Source: Acidobacteriota bacterium (GTDB taxonomy: Bacteria > Acidobacteriota > Blastocatellia > UBA7656). Taken from it: 64,000 nucleotides of DNA. Each line of letters begins with the position of its first letter. The first letter of the stretch is position 1. The DNA is taken from contig JBBPIG010000008.1 in assembly GCA_038040445.1 (NCBI GenBank), positions 171,127 through 235,126 of the forward strand. Direction: 5' to 3'. Below are positions 48,569-58,612 of this stretch, one piece after another. The notes beneath the pieces are model-generated. The model was not told the origin of the DNA. It worked only from the letters and a program-made list of their open reading frames with translations, and did not search any database. Both the position numbers and the translations under genes were made by a program.

Positions 48569-51500
48569 ATGCAAGAGCCCCAAAGATCAAGTTTGATCAT
48601 CTCGCGCGACTCGGCGACGCGACTATCAGCCGCCGCCGAGTGGCTCAATAGCTATTCTCTCGATGCAGAGATCCTGATCGTCTCTCCGACGCGAGAAGCC
48701 GGCGACGAATTCGTCCGCAATGCGGCGTTATCGTCAGGGGCTCGCTTCGGACTCCAGCGGCTTACGCTCGACCGGCTTGCTGCCAGCCTCGCCGCGCCGG
48801 TACTCGCTCTGCGAGGCCTGGCGCCGACGACAAGCCTATCGCTCGAAGCCCTCACCGCGCGCGCGATTCACTTGCTTGTGTCAGACGGAGCGCTTTCGTA
48901 CTTCGCTCCGGTGGCGAAGCGGCCGGGGTTTCCACGCGCGGTCTCGCGTACGCTGGATGAGCTTCGAATGAACAAGGTAGACATCGAAGCGATTCGTCGA
49001 TTGCCGCGCGGCGGGCCGGATCTGGCCGCACTTGCCGAAAGCGTCGAACGCGAGCTTGCGTCGGCGAAGCTTGCCGATCGCTCCGCAATGTTCGAAGCCG
49101 CGACCCAAGCCGCAACAAGCGCGCTCCGTCCTTATCCGATAGGTCTGTCCTTGCTGATGCTCGATCTCTCGGTTGCTACCACTCGCGAAGCGGCCTTGCT
49201 TGAAGCGCTCGCCCAAACCGCGCCCCGCGTGCTCGCGATAGCAGCTCGAGGCGACACGCGAACGATCGCGAAGCTTCAGCCTGCAATGGGCTGTGAAGCC
49301 GAGGAAATCAGAGAGGGCGAACCAGCAAGCTCGCTCGCGACATTGAAGGCGCATCTGTTCGAAGACTCAAAGCCGGAGGAGTCGGAGCTGGACGAAAGCG
49401 TCACGCTCAGCTCGTCGCCTGGCGAAGCGCGCGAATGCGTCGAGATCGCCCGCCGAATTCAAGCAGAAGCCGGGCGCGAAATCCCATTTGATCGAATCGC
49501 GGTCTTTCTGCGTTCAGCCGGCGAGTACCGTCCGCACCTCGTAGAAGCTCTCCGGCGCGCAGCGATTCCCGCCTATTTCGCGAGAGGCACGACCCGGCCC
49601 GATCCCGCCGGGCGCGCGTTGCTCGCGCTGCTCGCGTGTAGAGCCGAGGACTTTTCCGCTCGCCGCTTCGCCGAGTACACCTCGCTCTCACAGGTGCCGG
49701 ATCGCGAAGCTGCGCGCGACCCGGAAGCCGGCTGGACGCCGCCGCCGAACGAGCTTCTGCCGCGGGGGCTCGAACCTGAACCTTCCAGTGATACCGAGTC
49801 AGAGGCGGAACCGTTGCCGGTCGATCTCGAAAACACGGCTGAGATTGGAGGCTCGCTTCGCGCGCCATGGCGGTGGGAGCGATTGCTTGTTGACTCCTCG
49901 GTAATCGGCGGAAAAGAGCGATGGAGGAAGAGGATCGAAGGGCTCGAAGCTGAATTGCGATTGAGACGGCAGGAATTGATCGACGAAGGAGAAGAGACGC
50001 GCGCTGCGGGGCTTGATCGTCAGATTCGTGACATCGAACATCTTCGCGAGTTCGCGCTTCCGTTGATTGATGAGCTGGCGGCGTTACCTGATCGCGCGAC
50101 CTGGGCAGAATGGTTGACTCATCTTCGCAAGCTTGCGCGGGCCGCGCTCCGAAATCCCGAGGGGGTGCTGGAGACGTTGGCCGAGCTTGAACCAATGTCG
50201 CCGGTCGGTCCGGTTGATCTCTACGAGGTTCAGATCGTTCTTGCGCCGCGTCTGCGCGAGCTGTCGGTTCCTCCGCCTCGCCGGCGCTACGGCGCGGTCT
50301 TCATCGGTTCAACCGACGCCGCGCGCGGAATGAGCTTCGATGTGGTGTTCGTGCCGGGGCTCGCCGAGAAGCTTTTCCCGCGAAAGCTGATCGAGGATCC
50401 GATACTTCTCGATGAGCAGCGCCGTCACATCGACGAGTGCGATTTGATGACTCAAAAAGATCGCGGGGACGCCGAGCGCCTCGCGCTGAGGCTGGCAGTG
50501 GGAGCCGCTTGCGAGCGAGTTCATCTGTCTTACCCGCGCATCGACGTTCAGCAAGCTCGCCCGCGCGTGCCTTCATTCTACGGACTCGAGGCTCTTCGCG
50601 CGGCGGAGGGTTATCTTCCCGGGTTCGACAAACTCGTATCGCGGGCGGAGTCGAGCGCGAGCGGGCGGCTCGGCTGGCCGGCGCCCACCGACCCACGGGT
50701 TGCGATCGACGAGGCGGAGTATGACCTGGCGCTTCTGGCGCCGCTGATTGGCGCCGACCCCGAGACAGTAGCGGGCACAGCCCACTATCTGCTCTCGACT
50801 AATCGTCATCTCGCGCGCGCATTGCGCGCTCGTTCAAGACGCTGGCTCAAGCGATGGACTCCGAGCGACGGACTTGTAGAACCGGATGATCTGGCTCGCG
50901 AAGCGCTCGCCGCCCATCAGCTCTCAGCGCGTTCGTTCTCGCCCACGGCGCTTCAGAACTACGCGGCCTGCCCGTATCGGTTTTTTCTTCAAGCCGTGCA
51001 TCGGCTGCAGCCTCGCGAAGAACCGGCTGCCATCGAAGTGATCGATCCGCTCACGCGCGGGTCGCTGTTTCACAAGGTGCAGTACGAGGTGTTGACGATG
51101 CTGCGTGAGGCCGGGCTTTTGCCTCTCAATCCAGCGACGCGCGAGCGGGCTATCGCCCTGGTCGATGATGTGCTCAACCGGGTAGCATCGAGCTTTGAAG
51201 ACAAGCTGGCGCCGGCGATCCCGCGTGTCTGGGAAGACGGCATCAACTCGATTCGCGCTGATCTGCGCGAGTGGCTTCGACGAGCTTCGGAGGCAGACGA
51301 CGGATGGGTGCCTTACAAATTCGAGCTGTCGTTCGGGCTGGCCGATCGCGGCCGTGAAGACGAAGACCCGGCAAGCGTCGCCGACCCGGTGGCGGTCACC
51401 GGCGATTTGAAACTGCGAGGGTCTATCGACCTGGTCGAACGCCATGTCAGCGGCAAGCTTCGCGCGACCGATCACAAAACAGGCAAGGCGCGAGCGCGCG

Positions 51501-51853
51501 ATGGAGTAGTCGTTGGCGGAGGCCAGCACTTGCAGCCGGTGCTTTACGCGCTGGCCTGCGAGAGGCTGCTCGAGGCGCCGGTCGAATCAGGGCGGCTTTA
51601 TTACTGCACCAGCGCCGGCGGCTTCACGGCCGTCGAAGTTCCTCTCGATGACTTCAGCCGTGGCACTGCTGGAATAGTAATCGAAACGATCGGGCGGGCG
51701 CTTGCAGAAGGCTTTCTTCCGGCGGCCCCAGCACGAGGCGCCTGCGATTGGTGCGACTATCGCGCCGCGTGCGGGCCTCTCGAATACATCCGAACATCGC
51801 GCAAGCCGGGCGACTTGCTGTTCGAGCTCAAGCGTCTGAGGGAGCTGCCGTGA
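48569..51853 (+). CDS. AddB-like PD-(D/E)XK nuclease with Fe-S cluster motif (first pair)
   Basis: 1094 residues. The N-terminal 700 resemble the inactive helicase-like part of AddB (RGMSFDVVFVPGLAEKLFPR is the typical late-helicase motif); no Walker A is visible. The C-terminal nuclease begins at CPYRFF (about 801, first Fe-S Cys), then GSLFHK, RGSIDLVE (about 950), DHKTGK (968), GGGQHLQPVLYA, and the cluster end CDWCDYRAAC (about 1060). AddB cuts the 5' strand in AddAB double-strand-break processing. Its TGA overlaps the GTG of the AddA-like gene by four bases. The start lacks a clear ribosome-binding site. Confidence 0.9.
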   Translation: MQEPQRSSLIISRDSATRLSAAAEWLNSYSLDAEILIVSPTREAGDEFVRNAALSSGARFGLQRLTLDRLAASLAAPVLALRGLAPTTSLSLEALTARAIHLLVSDGALSYFAPVAKRPGFPRAVSRTLDELRMNKVDIEAIRRLPRGGPDLAALAESVERELASAKLADRSAMFEAATQAATSALRPYPIGLSLLMLDLSVATTREAALLEALAQTAPRVLAIAARGDTRTIAKLQPAMGCEAEEIREGEPASSLATLKAHLFEDSKPEESELDESVTLSSSPGEARECVEIARRIQAEAGREIPFDRIAVFLRSAGEYRPHLVEALRRAAIPAYFARGTTRPDPAGRALLALLACRAEDFSARRFAEYTSLSQVPDREAARDPEAGWTPPPNELLPRGLEPEPSSDTESEAEPLPVDLENTAEIGGSLRAPWRWERLLVDSSVIGGKERWRKRIEGLEAELRLRRQELIDEGEETRAAGLDRQIRDIEHLREFALPLIDELAALPDRATWAEWLTHLRKLARAALRNPEGVLETLAELEPMSPVGPVDLYEVQIVLAPRLRELSVPPPRRRYGAVFIGSTDAARGMSFDVVFVPGLAEKLFPRKLIEDPILLDEQRRHIDECDLMTQKDRGDAERLALRLAVGAACERVHLSYPRIDVQQARPRVPSFYGLEALRAAEGYLPGFDKLVSRAESSASGRLGWPAPTDPRVAIDEAEYDLALLAPLIGADPETVAGTAHYLLSTNRHLARALRARSRRWLKRWTPSDGLVEPDDLAREALAAHQLSARSFSPTALQNYAACPYRFFLQAVHRLQPREEPAAIEVIDPLTRGSLFHKVQYEVLTMLREAGLLPLNPATRERAIALVDDVLNRVASSFEDKLAPAIPRVWEDGINSIRADLREWLRRASEADDGWVPYKFELSFGLADRGREDEDPASVADPVAVTGDLKLRGSIDLVERHVSGKLRATDHKTGKARARDGVVVGGGQHLQPVLYALACERLLEAPVESGRLYYCTSAGGFTAVEVPLDDFSRGTAGIVIETIGRALAEGFLPAAPARGACDWCDYRAACGPLEYIRTSRKPGDLLFELKRLRELP

Positions 51854-54800
51854 CGAAGCCTCACAAAGCGGCGCTCGCCGATCAAGCTGCGCGGGATCGG
51901 ATTCGCAACGACTTCGACACAACTCTTGTCGTCGAGGCGGCAGCAGGCACGGGCAAGACCAGCGAGCTGGTTGGCCGCATCGTCGCGGGCATCAAGTCAG
52001 GCCGCGTCAAGCTCAATAAAATCGTCGCCGTCACCTTCACTGATGCCGCCGCCGGCGAGTTGAAGCTCCGTCTGCGAGACGCGATCGAACAACATCGCCA
52101 AGACCCGCAGTGTCCGGCTGAAGCTCGGGAGCTTCTTAAGGACTCGCTGCCGCAGCTTGAAGAAGCCCGCATCGGCACTATTCATTCCTTCTGCGCCGAT
52201 CTGCTGCGCGAGCGTCCGGTCGAAGCCGGCATAGATCCTCTGTTCGATGTAGCCCCGGAAGACACTGCGCGGCCGCTATTCGAACTTGCATTCGATCGCT
52301 GGTTCGAACAGCAGCTTGCAAATCCCGGCGAAGCCGTTCGGCGCATTCTGAGAAGACGCCCACGCCGCGAATACCGTAGAGATCTTCCCGGCATTCTCGC
52401 GCGCCGCCCGCGCGATGCGGGTCCCAAGCGCGCGCTTCGTGGCGCCGCGAGAGAGTTGATCGAGCGCCGCGATTTTCCGGCTCAGTGGCGGCGCAATCCC
52501 GAGTTCGATCTGGAAGCGGCGATTGATGGGTTGATCGCCGAAATGACCTCGCTTGCCCAGTGGGCGGACTCCGGCAGCGCAAACGACTACTTCTTGAAGT
52601 CGCTCAAAGAAATCAAGGTGTTCATCGAAGAGGTGAATCGCGTTGAAGAGGTTGCCGGCCGCGACTACGACGGACTTGAAGCAACGCTCACCGAGATGAA
52701 TCGCGGCAAGCACTGGAAGTGGGTCGGCTATGCGTCGAGCAAGATCAGCTATCCGAGAGACGAGTTGATCGCGCGGCGCAACGCGGTCAAAGAGAGCTTG
52801 CAGGGTTTCGTCGATCAGGCTGGAGCCGACCTCGCTCCTCGACTGCGAGACGAGCTGTGGCCGGTGATTGAAGAATATGAAAGATTGAAAGAGCGCGCGG
52901 GCTGTTTGGACTTTTTGGATCTGTTGCTTCGCTCGCGCGACCTTGTAAAAGAGAACGCCTCGGTGCGAGCCGAGCTGCAACAACGCTTCACTTACATTTT
53001 CGTGGATGAGTTTCAGGACACCGACCCGCTTCAAGCTGAGTTGCTGATGCTGTTGTCGGCAGACGATCCGAACGAAAAAGACTGGCGTCGCGTCCGTCCG
53101 GTTGCGGGCAAGCTGTTCATAGTCGGCGATCCGAAGCAGTCGATCTATCGTTTCCGCCGCGCGGATGTCGCGCTGTATGAACAGGTGAAACGCCAGATCA
53201 AGACCACCGGCGGAGACCTTCTCGAGTTGAACGTCAGTTTCAGGTCTGTGCCCGCTATTCAACAAGCGGTGAACGCCGCGTTCTCACGAGTCATGGGCGC
53301 CACTCCCAGTCCGGCTCCTGGGGCCGGTTTGAAGGCAGGCTCGACGCAGGCTCGCTACGTGCCGCTCGCGCCTCACAGGTCCGGCGTTGATTCTCAACCG
53401 GCGATCGTTGCGTTGCCGGTGCCCGCCCCTTACGGCGATTACGGCAAGGTGGTCGAGTGGAAGATCGAAGAATCATTGCCCGGCGCGGTAGCGGCTTTCG
53501 TCGACTGGCTTGTGCGCGAAAGCGGTTGGACCATCACTGAGCGCGAGCATCCTGACGTGCAGGTACCCATCCGGCCTCGTCACGTGTGTTTGTTGTTCCG
53601 CCGATTCCGCAGCTTCATGACCGACGTCACCCGGCCGTACGTTCGCGCGCTCGAAGCCAGACGTCTGCCTCATCTGCTTGTCGGAGGAAGCTCTTTCCAT
53701 TCGCGCGAAGAAGTCGAAGCGATCCGCAATGCGCTTGCCGCCATCGAGCGGCCCGACGACGAGCTTGCGCTGTTTGCGACTCTTAAGGGCCCGCTGTTCG
53801 CGATCAGCGATGCGCAGCTCCTGGCTTATCGATCCAGGTTTGCGACTTTGCATCCGTTCAAGCAAGTGCCCGAGGACTTGCCCGAGTCTCTGGTCGAAGT
53901 CGTCGACGCGCTTGCCGTATTGCGAGAGCTTCACCTGGGGCGCAATCGACGGCCTGTTGCGGACACCATCGGGCGATTGCTTGCGACGACGCGAGCGCAC
54001 GCCGGATTTGCGAACTGGGCGACCGGGGAACAGGCGCTGGCAAACGTGACTCGGCTGATGGATATGGCCAGGCGAGCCGAGCAGGGCGGTCTGATCTCGT
54101 TCCGCGCGTTTGTCGACTGGCTCGACGATCAGGCCGAGAACGGTGAAGCAGGCGATGCGCCGATCATTGAAGAAGGAGCGGAAGGCGTTCGCATAATGAC
54201 CGTTCACAAAGCGAAGGGACTCGAGTTCCCGGTCGTCGTGCTAGCCGATATGACTGCGAAAGAAGCGCGCGAGCCTTCGCGTTGGACCGACACCGAAGCC
54301 GGTCTGTGCGTGATGAGGCTTGCAGGCTGCTTGCCGCCCGAGCTTCAAGAACATGCCGGCGACGAGCTGCAGCTCGAACGCGAAGAGGCCGCGCGAGTGC
54401 TGTACGTTGCCGCGACTCGCGCGCGCGATCTTCTGGTTGTCACCGCAGTGGGCGACGAGCGTCGCGAAGGCTGGCTCAGCGTTCTTGATCCCGCGATCTA
54501 TCCGCCTGCGAAGGAGAGCTTCAAACCCGAGACTAATCATCCGCCGGGCTGTCCGGAGTTCGGCGCGGACAACGTGGCGTTTCGTCCGAAGAACGGTCTG
54601 CGCAAACCAGGATCGGTGACGCCGGGCTTGCACAAACCGGAAGCAGGGGAGCACAGCGTTGCGTGGTGGGACCCGTCGGTGCTCGAGTTGAACAGGCAGG
54701 ATGAAATCGGCGCGAGGCTGAACAAGCTGCTCGCGGCTGATGAAGAAGGCAAGCGCTCAGAGCAAGGCATTCGCGATCACTCGGAGTGGCAAGAGAACCG

Positions 54801-55515
54801 CACTCGCGTTCGTGATCGGGCCAGCGCGCCGAGCGTGAGGGTCGTAACGGCGACCGAGCACGCAAAGGGAGAAGAGCAAAGGGCGAAGAGCGAAGAGCAA
54901 AACGCTGCGGCGATGTCTCATACACCGGTGCAAGCTGACCCGCCAGTTGGACAGTTAGACTTGTTCGCCGCCCCACCGCCGCCTTCTTCGCGATCCGGAG
55001 TAACCGTCGACAGCGGCGCGATCCCCGACGTAGCTGTTGAATCGGCCGGCATCGACTTCTCGCGCCCGCATGGCAAACGCTTCGGGACTCTCGTTCACGC
55101 GGTGCTGTCTCTGGTAGATCTGAACGCGGATGCCGCAGGCGTGCAAGCGGCTGCGGAACTTCAAGGCCGATTGTTGGGCGCGGGCGCTGAAGAAATCAAC
55201 GCCGCAAAAGAGACGGTCACGCGCGCGTTGGCTCATCCGCTTCTGCGACGCGCCGCCGCGGCCTCGCTTGCGGGTCGCTGCAGACGCGAGAGTCCGATAG
55301 CAATCAAACTCGAAGACGGGATGCTGGTTGAAGGAATCGTTGATCTGGCGTTTATCGATGAAACCGATCCCGGCATGTGGATCGTGGTGGATTTTAAAAC
55401 CGACTTCGAGATTGGAGGAAGGCTTGAGGAATATCGCGAACAGATCGCGCTTTACAGCGAGGCAATTGCACGGGCAACCAAGCAGCGGGCCACCGGCGTG
55501 CTGCTAAGGTTATAG
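51850..55515 (+). CDS. AddA-like UvrD helicase-nuclease (first pair)
   Basis: 1221 residues from GTG 51850 (GTGA overlap; the frame is open to 51748 but that is inside the AddB-like gene). Helicase motifs: GTGKT (33-37), FVDEFQDTDPLQAELL (about 385), FIVGDPKQSIYRFRRADV, VTVHKAKGLEFPVVVLAD and VLYVAATRARDLLVV. The C-terminal nuclease is GKRFGTLVHAVL, LVEGIVDLAF (about 1160), VVDFKTD and YREQIALY. It unwinds and resects DNA from double-strand breaks together with AddB for RecA loading. A heptamer array (54862-54904) is translated as GEEQRAKSEEQ in the linker between helicase and nuclease. Confidence 0.92.
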   Translation: MTKPHKAALADQAARDRIRNDFDTTLVVEAAAGTGKTSELVGRIVAGIKSGRVKLNKIVAVTFTDAAAGELKLRLRDAIEQHRQDPQCPAEARELLKDSLPQLEEARIGTIHSFCADLLRERPVEAGIDPLFDVAPEDTARPLFELAFDRWFEQQLANPGEAVRRILRRRPRREYRRDLPGILARRPRDAGPKRALRGAARELIERRDFPAQWRRNPEFDLEAAIDGLIAEMTSLAQWADSGSANDYFLKSLKEIKVFIEEVNRVEEVAGRDYDGLEATLTEMNRGKHWKWVGYASSKISYPRDELIARRNAVKESLQGFVDQAGADLAPRLRDELWPVIEEYERLKERAGCLDFLDLLLRSRDLVKENASVRAELQQRFTYIFVDEFQDTDPLQAELLMLLSADDPNEKDWRRVRPVAGKLFIVGDPKQSIYRFRRADVALYEQVKRQIKTTGGDLLELNVSFRSVPAIQQAVNAAFSRVMGATPSPAPGAGLKAGSTQARYVPLAPHRSGVDSQPAIVALPVPAPYGDYGKVVEWKIEESLPGAVAAFVDWLVRESGWTITEREHPDVQVPIRPRHVCLLFRRFRSFMTDVTRPYVRALEARRLPHLLVGGSSFHSREEVEAIRNALAAIERPDDELALFATLKGPLFAISDAQLLAYRSRFATLHPFKQVPEDLPESLVEVVDALAVLRELHLGRNRRPVADTIGRLLATTRAHAGFANWATGEQALANVTRLMDMARRAEQGGLISFRAFVDWLDDQAENGEAGDAPIIEEGAEGVRIMTVHKAKGLEFPVVVLADMTAKEAREPSRWTDTEAGLCVMRLAGCLPPELQEHAGDELQLEREEAARVLYVAATRARDLLVVTAVGDERREGWLSVLDPAIYPPAKESFKPETNHPPGCPEFGADNVAFRPKNGLRKPGSVTPGLHKPEAGEHSVAWWDPSVLELNRQDEIGARLNKLLAADEEGKRSEQGIRDHSEWQENRTRVRDRASAPSVRVVTATEHAKGEEQRAKSEEQNAAAMSHTPVQADPPVGQLDLFAAPPPPSSRSGVTVDSGAIPDVAVESAGIDFSRPHGKRFGTLVHAVLSLVDLNADAAGVQAAAELQGRLLGAGAEEINAAKETVTRALAHPLLRRAAAASLAGRCRRESPIAIKLEDGMLVEGIVDLAFIDETDPGMWIVVDFKTDFEIGGRLEEYREQIALYSEAIARATKQRATGVLLRL
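54862..54904 (+). repeat. Translated heptamer array inside the AddA-like gene
   Basis: GCAAAGG-GAGAAGA-GCAAAGG-GCGAAGA-GCGAAGA-GCAAAAC, six units with a seven-base period, in the interdomain linker. In-frame status is preserved. Confidence 0.7.
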
Positions 55516-55543
55516 TCACTTCAGCTTGCTATCGAGCAAACGA

Positions 55544-56569
55544 ATGAAAGGCAACATCTCAATTGCTGAACTGAAAGCCGGAGAGGAAATCTGGCTCGCT
55601 GTTGCCGTGACCTCGGCTCGCGAGATCAGACCGCAACAAGGTAGGCCTTTCTTGCTCGCCAGTGCCCGAAACGCAAGCGGAACCATCGCGCTGAAAATAC
55701 CAACCGAGATTCTCAAGTCAACACCGAAGCCAGGGTTGTGGGGAATCGTTGGCCGCCTCGAGACATTTCAGAATCAGCCGCAGTTCGTAGTCTCGGAACT
55801 CAGACCAATCACCGTCGACAAGTATCGAGAGCTGCAGAACGCTGAACCTCTCTTACCGCGGGCGTTCACGCTCGACATCGAAACCATCCCGGTTCCCGCT
55901 TTCAAAGAAAGAGCAGCCACTCGCCTGGAGCGCGCAATGCAACGCGGAAAGATGAGCGAGGAACAACACCAGAGATACTTCGAGGACCAGGCCGCCGAAG
56001 AAGAGCGCGCTTACAGATCGGGCTCGCTCGCGGCTACATCCGGGCGAGTGTTGTCTATAGCCATGCACATTGGGCCCATCGGCGGCGTCGAAATAGAAGG
56101 CGTCGAGCAGAGCGAAAGCGAACACGTGTTTGGCATCGACGCCGACGGACAAGAACAAAGCGAACAACAAACGCTGACGGATTTTATCGCGCTGATGCGG
56201 AGCTTCGACGCTGACATCGATGAACTTGTCGGCCATAACATCATCGGCTTCGATCTCCCGTTCATTTTTCAACGCTGTTTGGTCAACGGGATCGCTGTTC
56301 GGCCGTTCGTTAATCTTGCGGAGTTCAACGTGCGAGGCGTCTACGACACGATGCATCGCTGGTGGTTGGGCTCGAAGAACCGAGTTGCACTCGACGACAT
56401 AGCCTGGGCGCTTGGAATTCCATCGAGCAAGACGGATGAAGTCGAGGGAAGCCGAGTGTTCGAGTTGTATCAAGCAGAAAGGCTCACCGAGATTCGCGAA
56501 TACAACCTGAACGACGTGCGTGTGACGCGCAAGGTTTATGAGCGAATGGTGTCTGGCTTCGGAAGGTAA
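55544..56569 (+). CDS. OB-fold plus DEDD 3'-5' exonuclease (PolB-exonuclease-like)
   Basis: 341 residues from ATG 55544. The N-terminal 95 residues look like an OB-fold nucleic-acid binding domain (WLAVAVTSAREIRPQQGRPF, LWGIVGRLETFQNQPQFVVS), as found next to some phosphodiesterases. The rest is a DnaQ-type exonuclease: FTLDIETIP (D-x-E, about 109-111), LVGHNIIGFDLPFI (the second Asp) and YNLNDVRVTRKVYE (final Asp). It begins 28 bases after the AddA-like gene on the same strand, so it may be co-transcribed. Such proteins could trim single-stranded DNA or RNA. The combination OB+DEDD is uncommon. Confidence 0.85.
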   Translation: MKGNISIAELKAGEEIWLAVAVTSAREIRPQQGRPFLLASARNASGTIALKIPTEILKSTPKPGLWGIVGRLETFQNQPQFVVSELRPITVDKYRELQNAEPLLPRAFTLDIETIPVPAFKERAATRLERAMQRGKMSEEQHQRYFEDQAAEEERAYRSGSLAATSGRVLSIAMHIGPIGGVEIEGVEQSESEHVFGIDADGQEQSEQQTLTDFIALMRSFDADIDELVGHNIIGFDLPFIFQRCLVNGIAVRPFVNLAEFNVRGVYDTMHRWWLGSKNRVALDDIAWALGIPSSKTDEVEGSRVFELYQAERLTEIREYNLNDVRVTRKVYERMVSGFGR

Positions 56570-56970
56570 CTGACAAACTGGGTTCCACCTAACAGACTCT
56601 GCCAGGGATATGCCCTAGTACCCAGCGGCCAACTCCTGGTGGATCAATCCAGAGCATCGAACCAAGTTCCGTGTCGGCTGGATAAGGATGATAAAGAAGG
56701 CCATTCGCCGTTTCGCGAACGGCGATACCCAACCTCGTCAGCGACTGTGTGAAAAGGCGAACGAATCCCCAAACCGGAAGGTTGGGGGATTGCGAGGATT
56801 GCCGCCTGACACTCAAGCCTCAAGATGTGTTTGTCGCACTCAAGCTCCTCGGATACGATTCGTAGCTGAGATGATCGTGTACGGTTCTTGCCAAAGTTGA
56901 TGCCGCATACTATTCAAGTATCGTGAGTCCCGGCAGGCCGTGAGGCCCCGATCGTTTAGAGCAAGGCGAG
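56570..56970. other. Non-coding stretch with REP-like hairpin
   Basis: AATCCCC-AAACC-GGAA-GGTT-GGGGGATT (56764-56791) is one strong hairpin, preceded by GTGTGAAAA like the element at 7174. A minus-strand frame (56589-56816) contains IAVRETANGLLYHPYPADTE and SMLWIDPPGVGRWVLGHIPG, which looks like a real protein's tail, but it has no start and no family that I recognise. It may be a relic. Promoters for the downstream genes should lie here. Confidence 0.4.
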
Positions 56971-58461
56971 GTGGAATTGGATCAAACCGTTTTTCTGTTA
57001 CTGATGTTAGCGATTGGACTTGCGCTCGGCGGCGTAGCCGTGTGGTTCGCGCTTCGACCGCGATTAAGGCACGAGTACGACCGCGCCAGAAGCGAATCCG
57101 AAACAGAACGCGCAACGCTGGTCGAGCGGCTTCAGGGCAGGCACGATCAGACGCGCAAGCTCGAAGCTGACCTCGGCGAGTTGAACTCGAAGCTGTCGGA
57201 GTTTCAGAACGAAACCGCCAGCCTGCTTGCGCGGATTAGCTCGCTTGAAGCCCAGCTCGAAGCCGAACGCAAAGCCGCTACCGAAAAGCTTGGACTGCTT
57301 GAAGACGCTCAAGGCAAACTGTCCGATGCCTTCAAGGCACTGTCAGCCGACGCGCTCAACACGAACAGTCAGAACTTTCTCAGCCTCGCCAGAGAGACAC
57401 TGGGTCATTTTCAAGAAGCCGCCAAGGGGGACCTCGACACTCGTCAGAAAGCCATAGGCGAACTGGTTCAGCCGCTAAAGGAATCGCTGGACAAAGTCGA
57501 TTCAAAGATCCGCGAGCTCGAGTCAACACGTGCGTCGGCTTATTCGTCGCTTACCGAGCAAGTAAAGTCTCTCGCCACAACTCAGACGCAACTGCAAAGC
57601 GAAACAGCAAACCTCGTCAAGGCGCTGCGCTCCCCAACCGTTCGTGGTCGATGGGGTGAGATTCAACTCAAGCGAGTGGTCGAGATCGCCGGCATGGTCG
57701 AATACTGCGACTTTGATGAGCAGCCCAATGTCCAGGGTGAGGATGGCAGGCTGCGCCCGGACATGATCATTCGTCTGCCCAACGAAAGAAGAATCGTGGT
57801 TGACTCGAAGGCGCCGCTGCAAGCCTATCTCGAAGCGCTTGAAGCGCCGGACGATGAAAGCCGAGTTGCAAAGCTGAAGGATCACGCGCGGCAGATCAGA
57901 ACGCATCTGACGAAGCTCGGCGGCAAAGCTTACTGGGAGCAGCTTCCGTCGACTCCGGAGTTCGTGTTTATGTTTCTGCCCGGCGAAACATTTTTCAGCG
58001 CGGCCTTGGAGCAAGACCCGGGCCTGATTGAATTCGGCGTCGAGCAACGGGTGATCGTCGCCACCCCAACAACGCTCATCGCTCTGCTAAAGGCCGTCTC
58101 GTATGGCTGGCGACAAGAGCAGATGGCTGAGAACGCTCAGACAATCAGCAGACTCGGACGGCAATTGTACGAGCGGCTAAAAACTCTCGCCGAGCATTTC
58201 TCCGACGTGCGCAAGGGTTTGGACCGCGCGGTCGACTCCTACAATAAGGCTGTGGGGTCGTTTGAAGGGCGAGTGCTCGTCACCGCGCGGCGCTTCAAGG
58301 AGCTTGGCGCGACGACCGGCGAAGACATCGAGCCGCTCGAGATAGTCGACCGCTCGACGCGCTTGTTGGACATGGGAGAGACGGGGCTTATTCCGGGATT
58401 GCTTGAAGGCGAGGATTCGGACGAGGAAGAGACAGCATTGAAAATGAAGATTGAGAATTGA
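56971..58461 (+). CDS. rmuC: RmuC-family DNA recombination protein
   Basis: 496 residues from GTG 56971, with AAGGCGAG ahead. One N-terminal membrane helix ([20 protein letters not shown]), a coiled coil (about 30-200) and the RmuC domain: [56 protein letters not shown] and [15 protein letters not shown]. RmuC suppresses DNA rearrangement at repeats in E. coli and carries a PD-(D/E)XK-like fold. The final residues ALKMKIEN and the stop codon are supplied by a heptamer repeat, so the original C-terminus may be altered. It lies between two AddAB-like pairs. Confidence 0.93.
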   Translation: MELDQTVFLLLMLAIGLALGGVAVWFALRPRLRHEYDRARSESETERATLVERLQGRHDQTRKLEADLGELNSKLSEFQNETASLLARISSLEAQLEAERKAATEKLGLLEDAQGKLSDAFKALSADALNTNSQNFLSLARETLGHFQEAAKGDLDTRQKAIGELVQPLKESLDKVDSKIRELESTRASAYSSLTEQVKSLATTQTQLQSETANLVKALRSPTVRGRWGEIQLKRVVEIAGMVEYCDFDEQPNVQGEDGRLRPDMIIRLPNERRIVVDSKAPLQAYLEALEAPDDESRVAKLKDHARQIRTHLTKLGGKAYWEQLPSTPEFVFMFLPGETFFSAALEQDPGLIEFGVEQRVIVATPTTLIALLKAVSYGWRQEQMAENAQTISRLGRQLYERLKTLAEHFSDVRKGLDRAVDSYNKAVGSFEGRVLVTARRFKELGATTGEDIEPLEIVDRSTRLLDMGETGLIPGLLEGEDSDEEETALKMKIEN

Positions 58462-58590
58462 AAATTGAAAATTGAGAAAATTGTAGATTTAAATTCGGGG
58501 GCCGCAACGGCAGTCAGCAAATTTGCAATTTTCATTTTTCAATTCTCATTTTTCAATTCTCAATTTTCAATTCCCGATTTTCAATTTCCG
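58450..58590. repeat. Inverted pair of heptamer arrays (ATTGAAA type)
   Basis: The left array is ATTGAGA-ATTGAAA-ATTGAAA-ATTGAGA. The right array, read on the other strand, is ATTGAAA-ATCGGGA-ATTGAAA-ATTGAGA-ATTGAAA-AATGAGA-ATTGAAA-AATGAAA. A centre of about 50 bases separates them. The element overlaps the RmuC stop and ends 23 bases before the AddB-like start. Confidence 0.9.
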
Positions 58591-58612
58591 ACTCCTTGCC
58601 TCTGGAGCTACG

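Noticed and set aside
52276-53265. A 329-codon frame antisense to the first AddA-like gene
   Set aside because: Same reason: opposite a gene with all UvrD motifs, no start signal and no recognisable domain.
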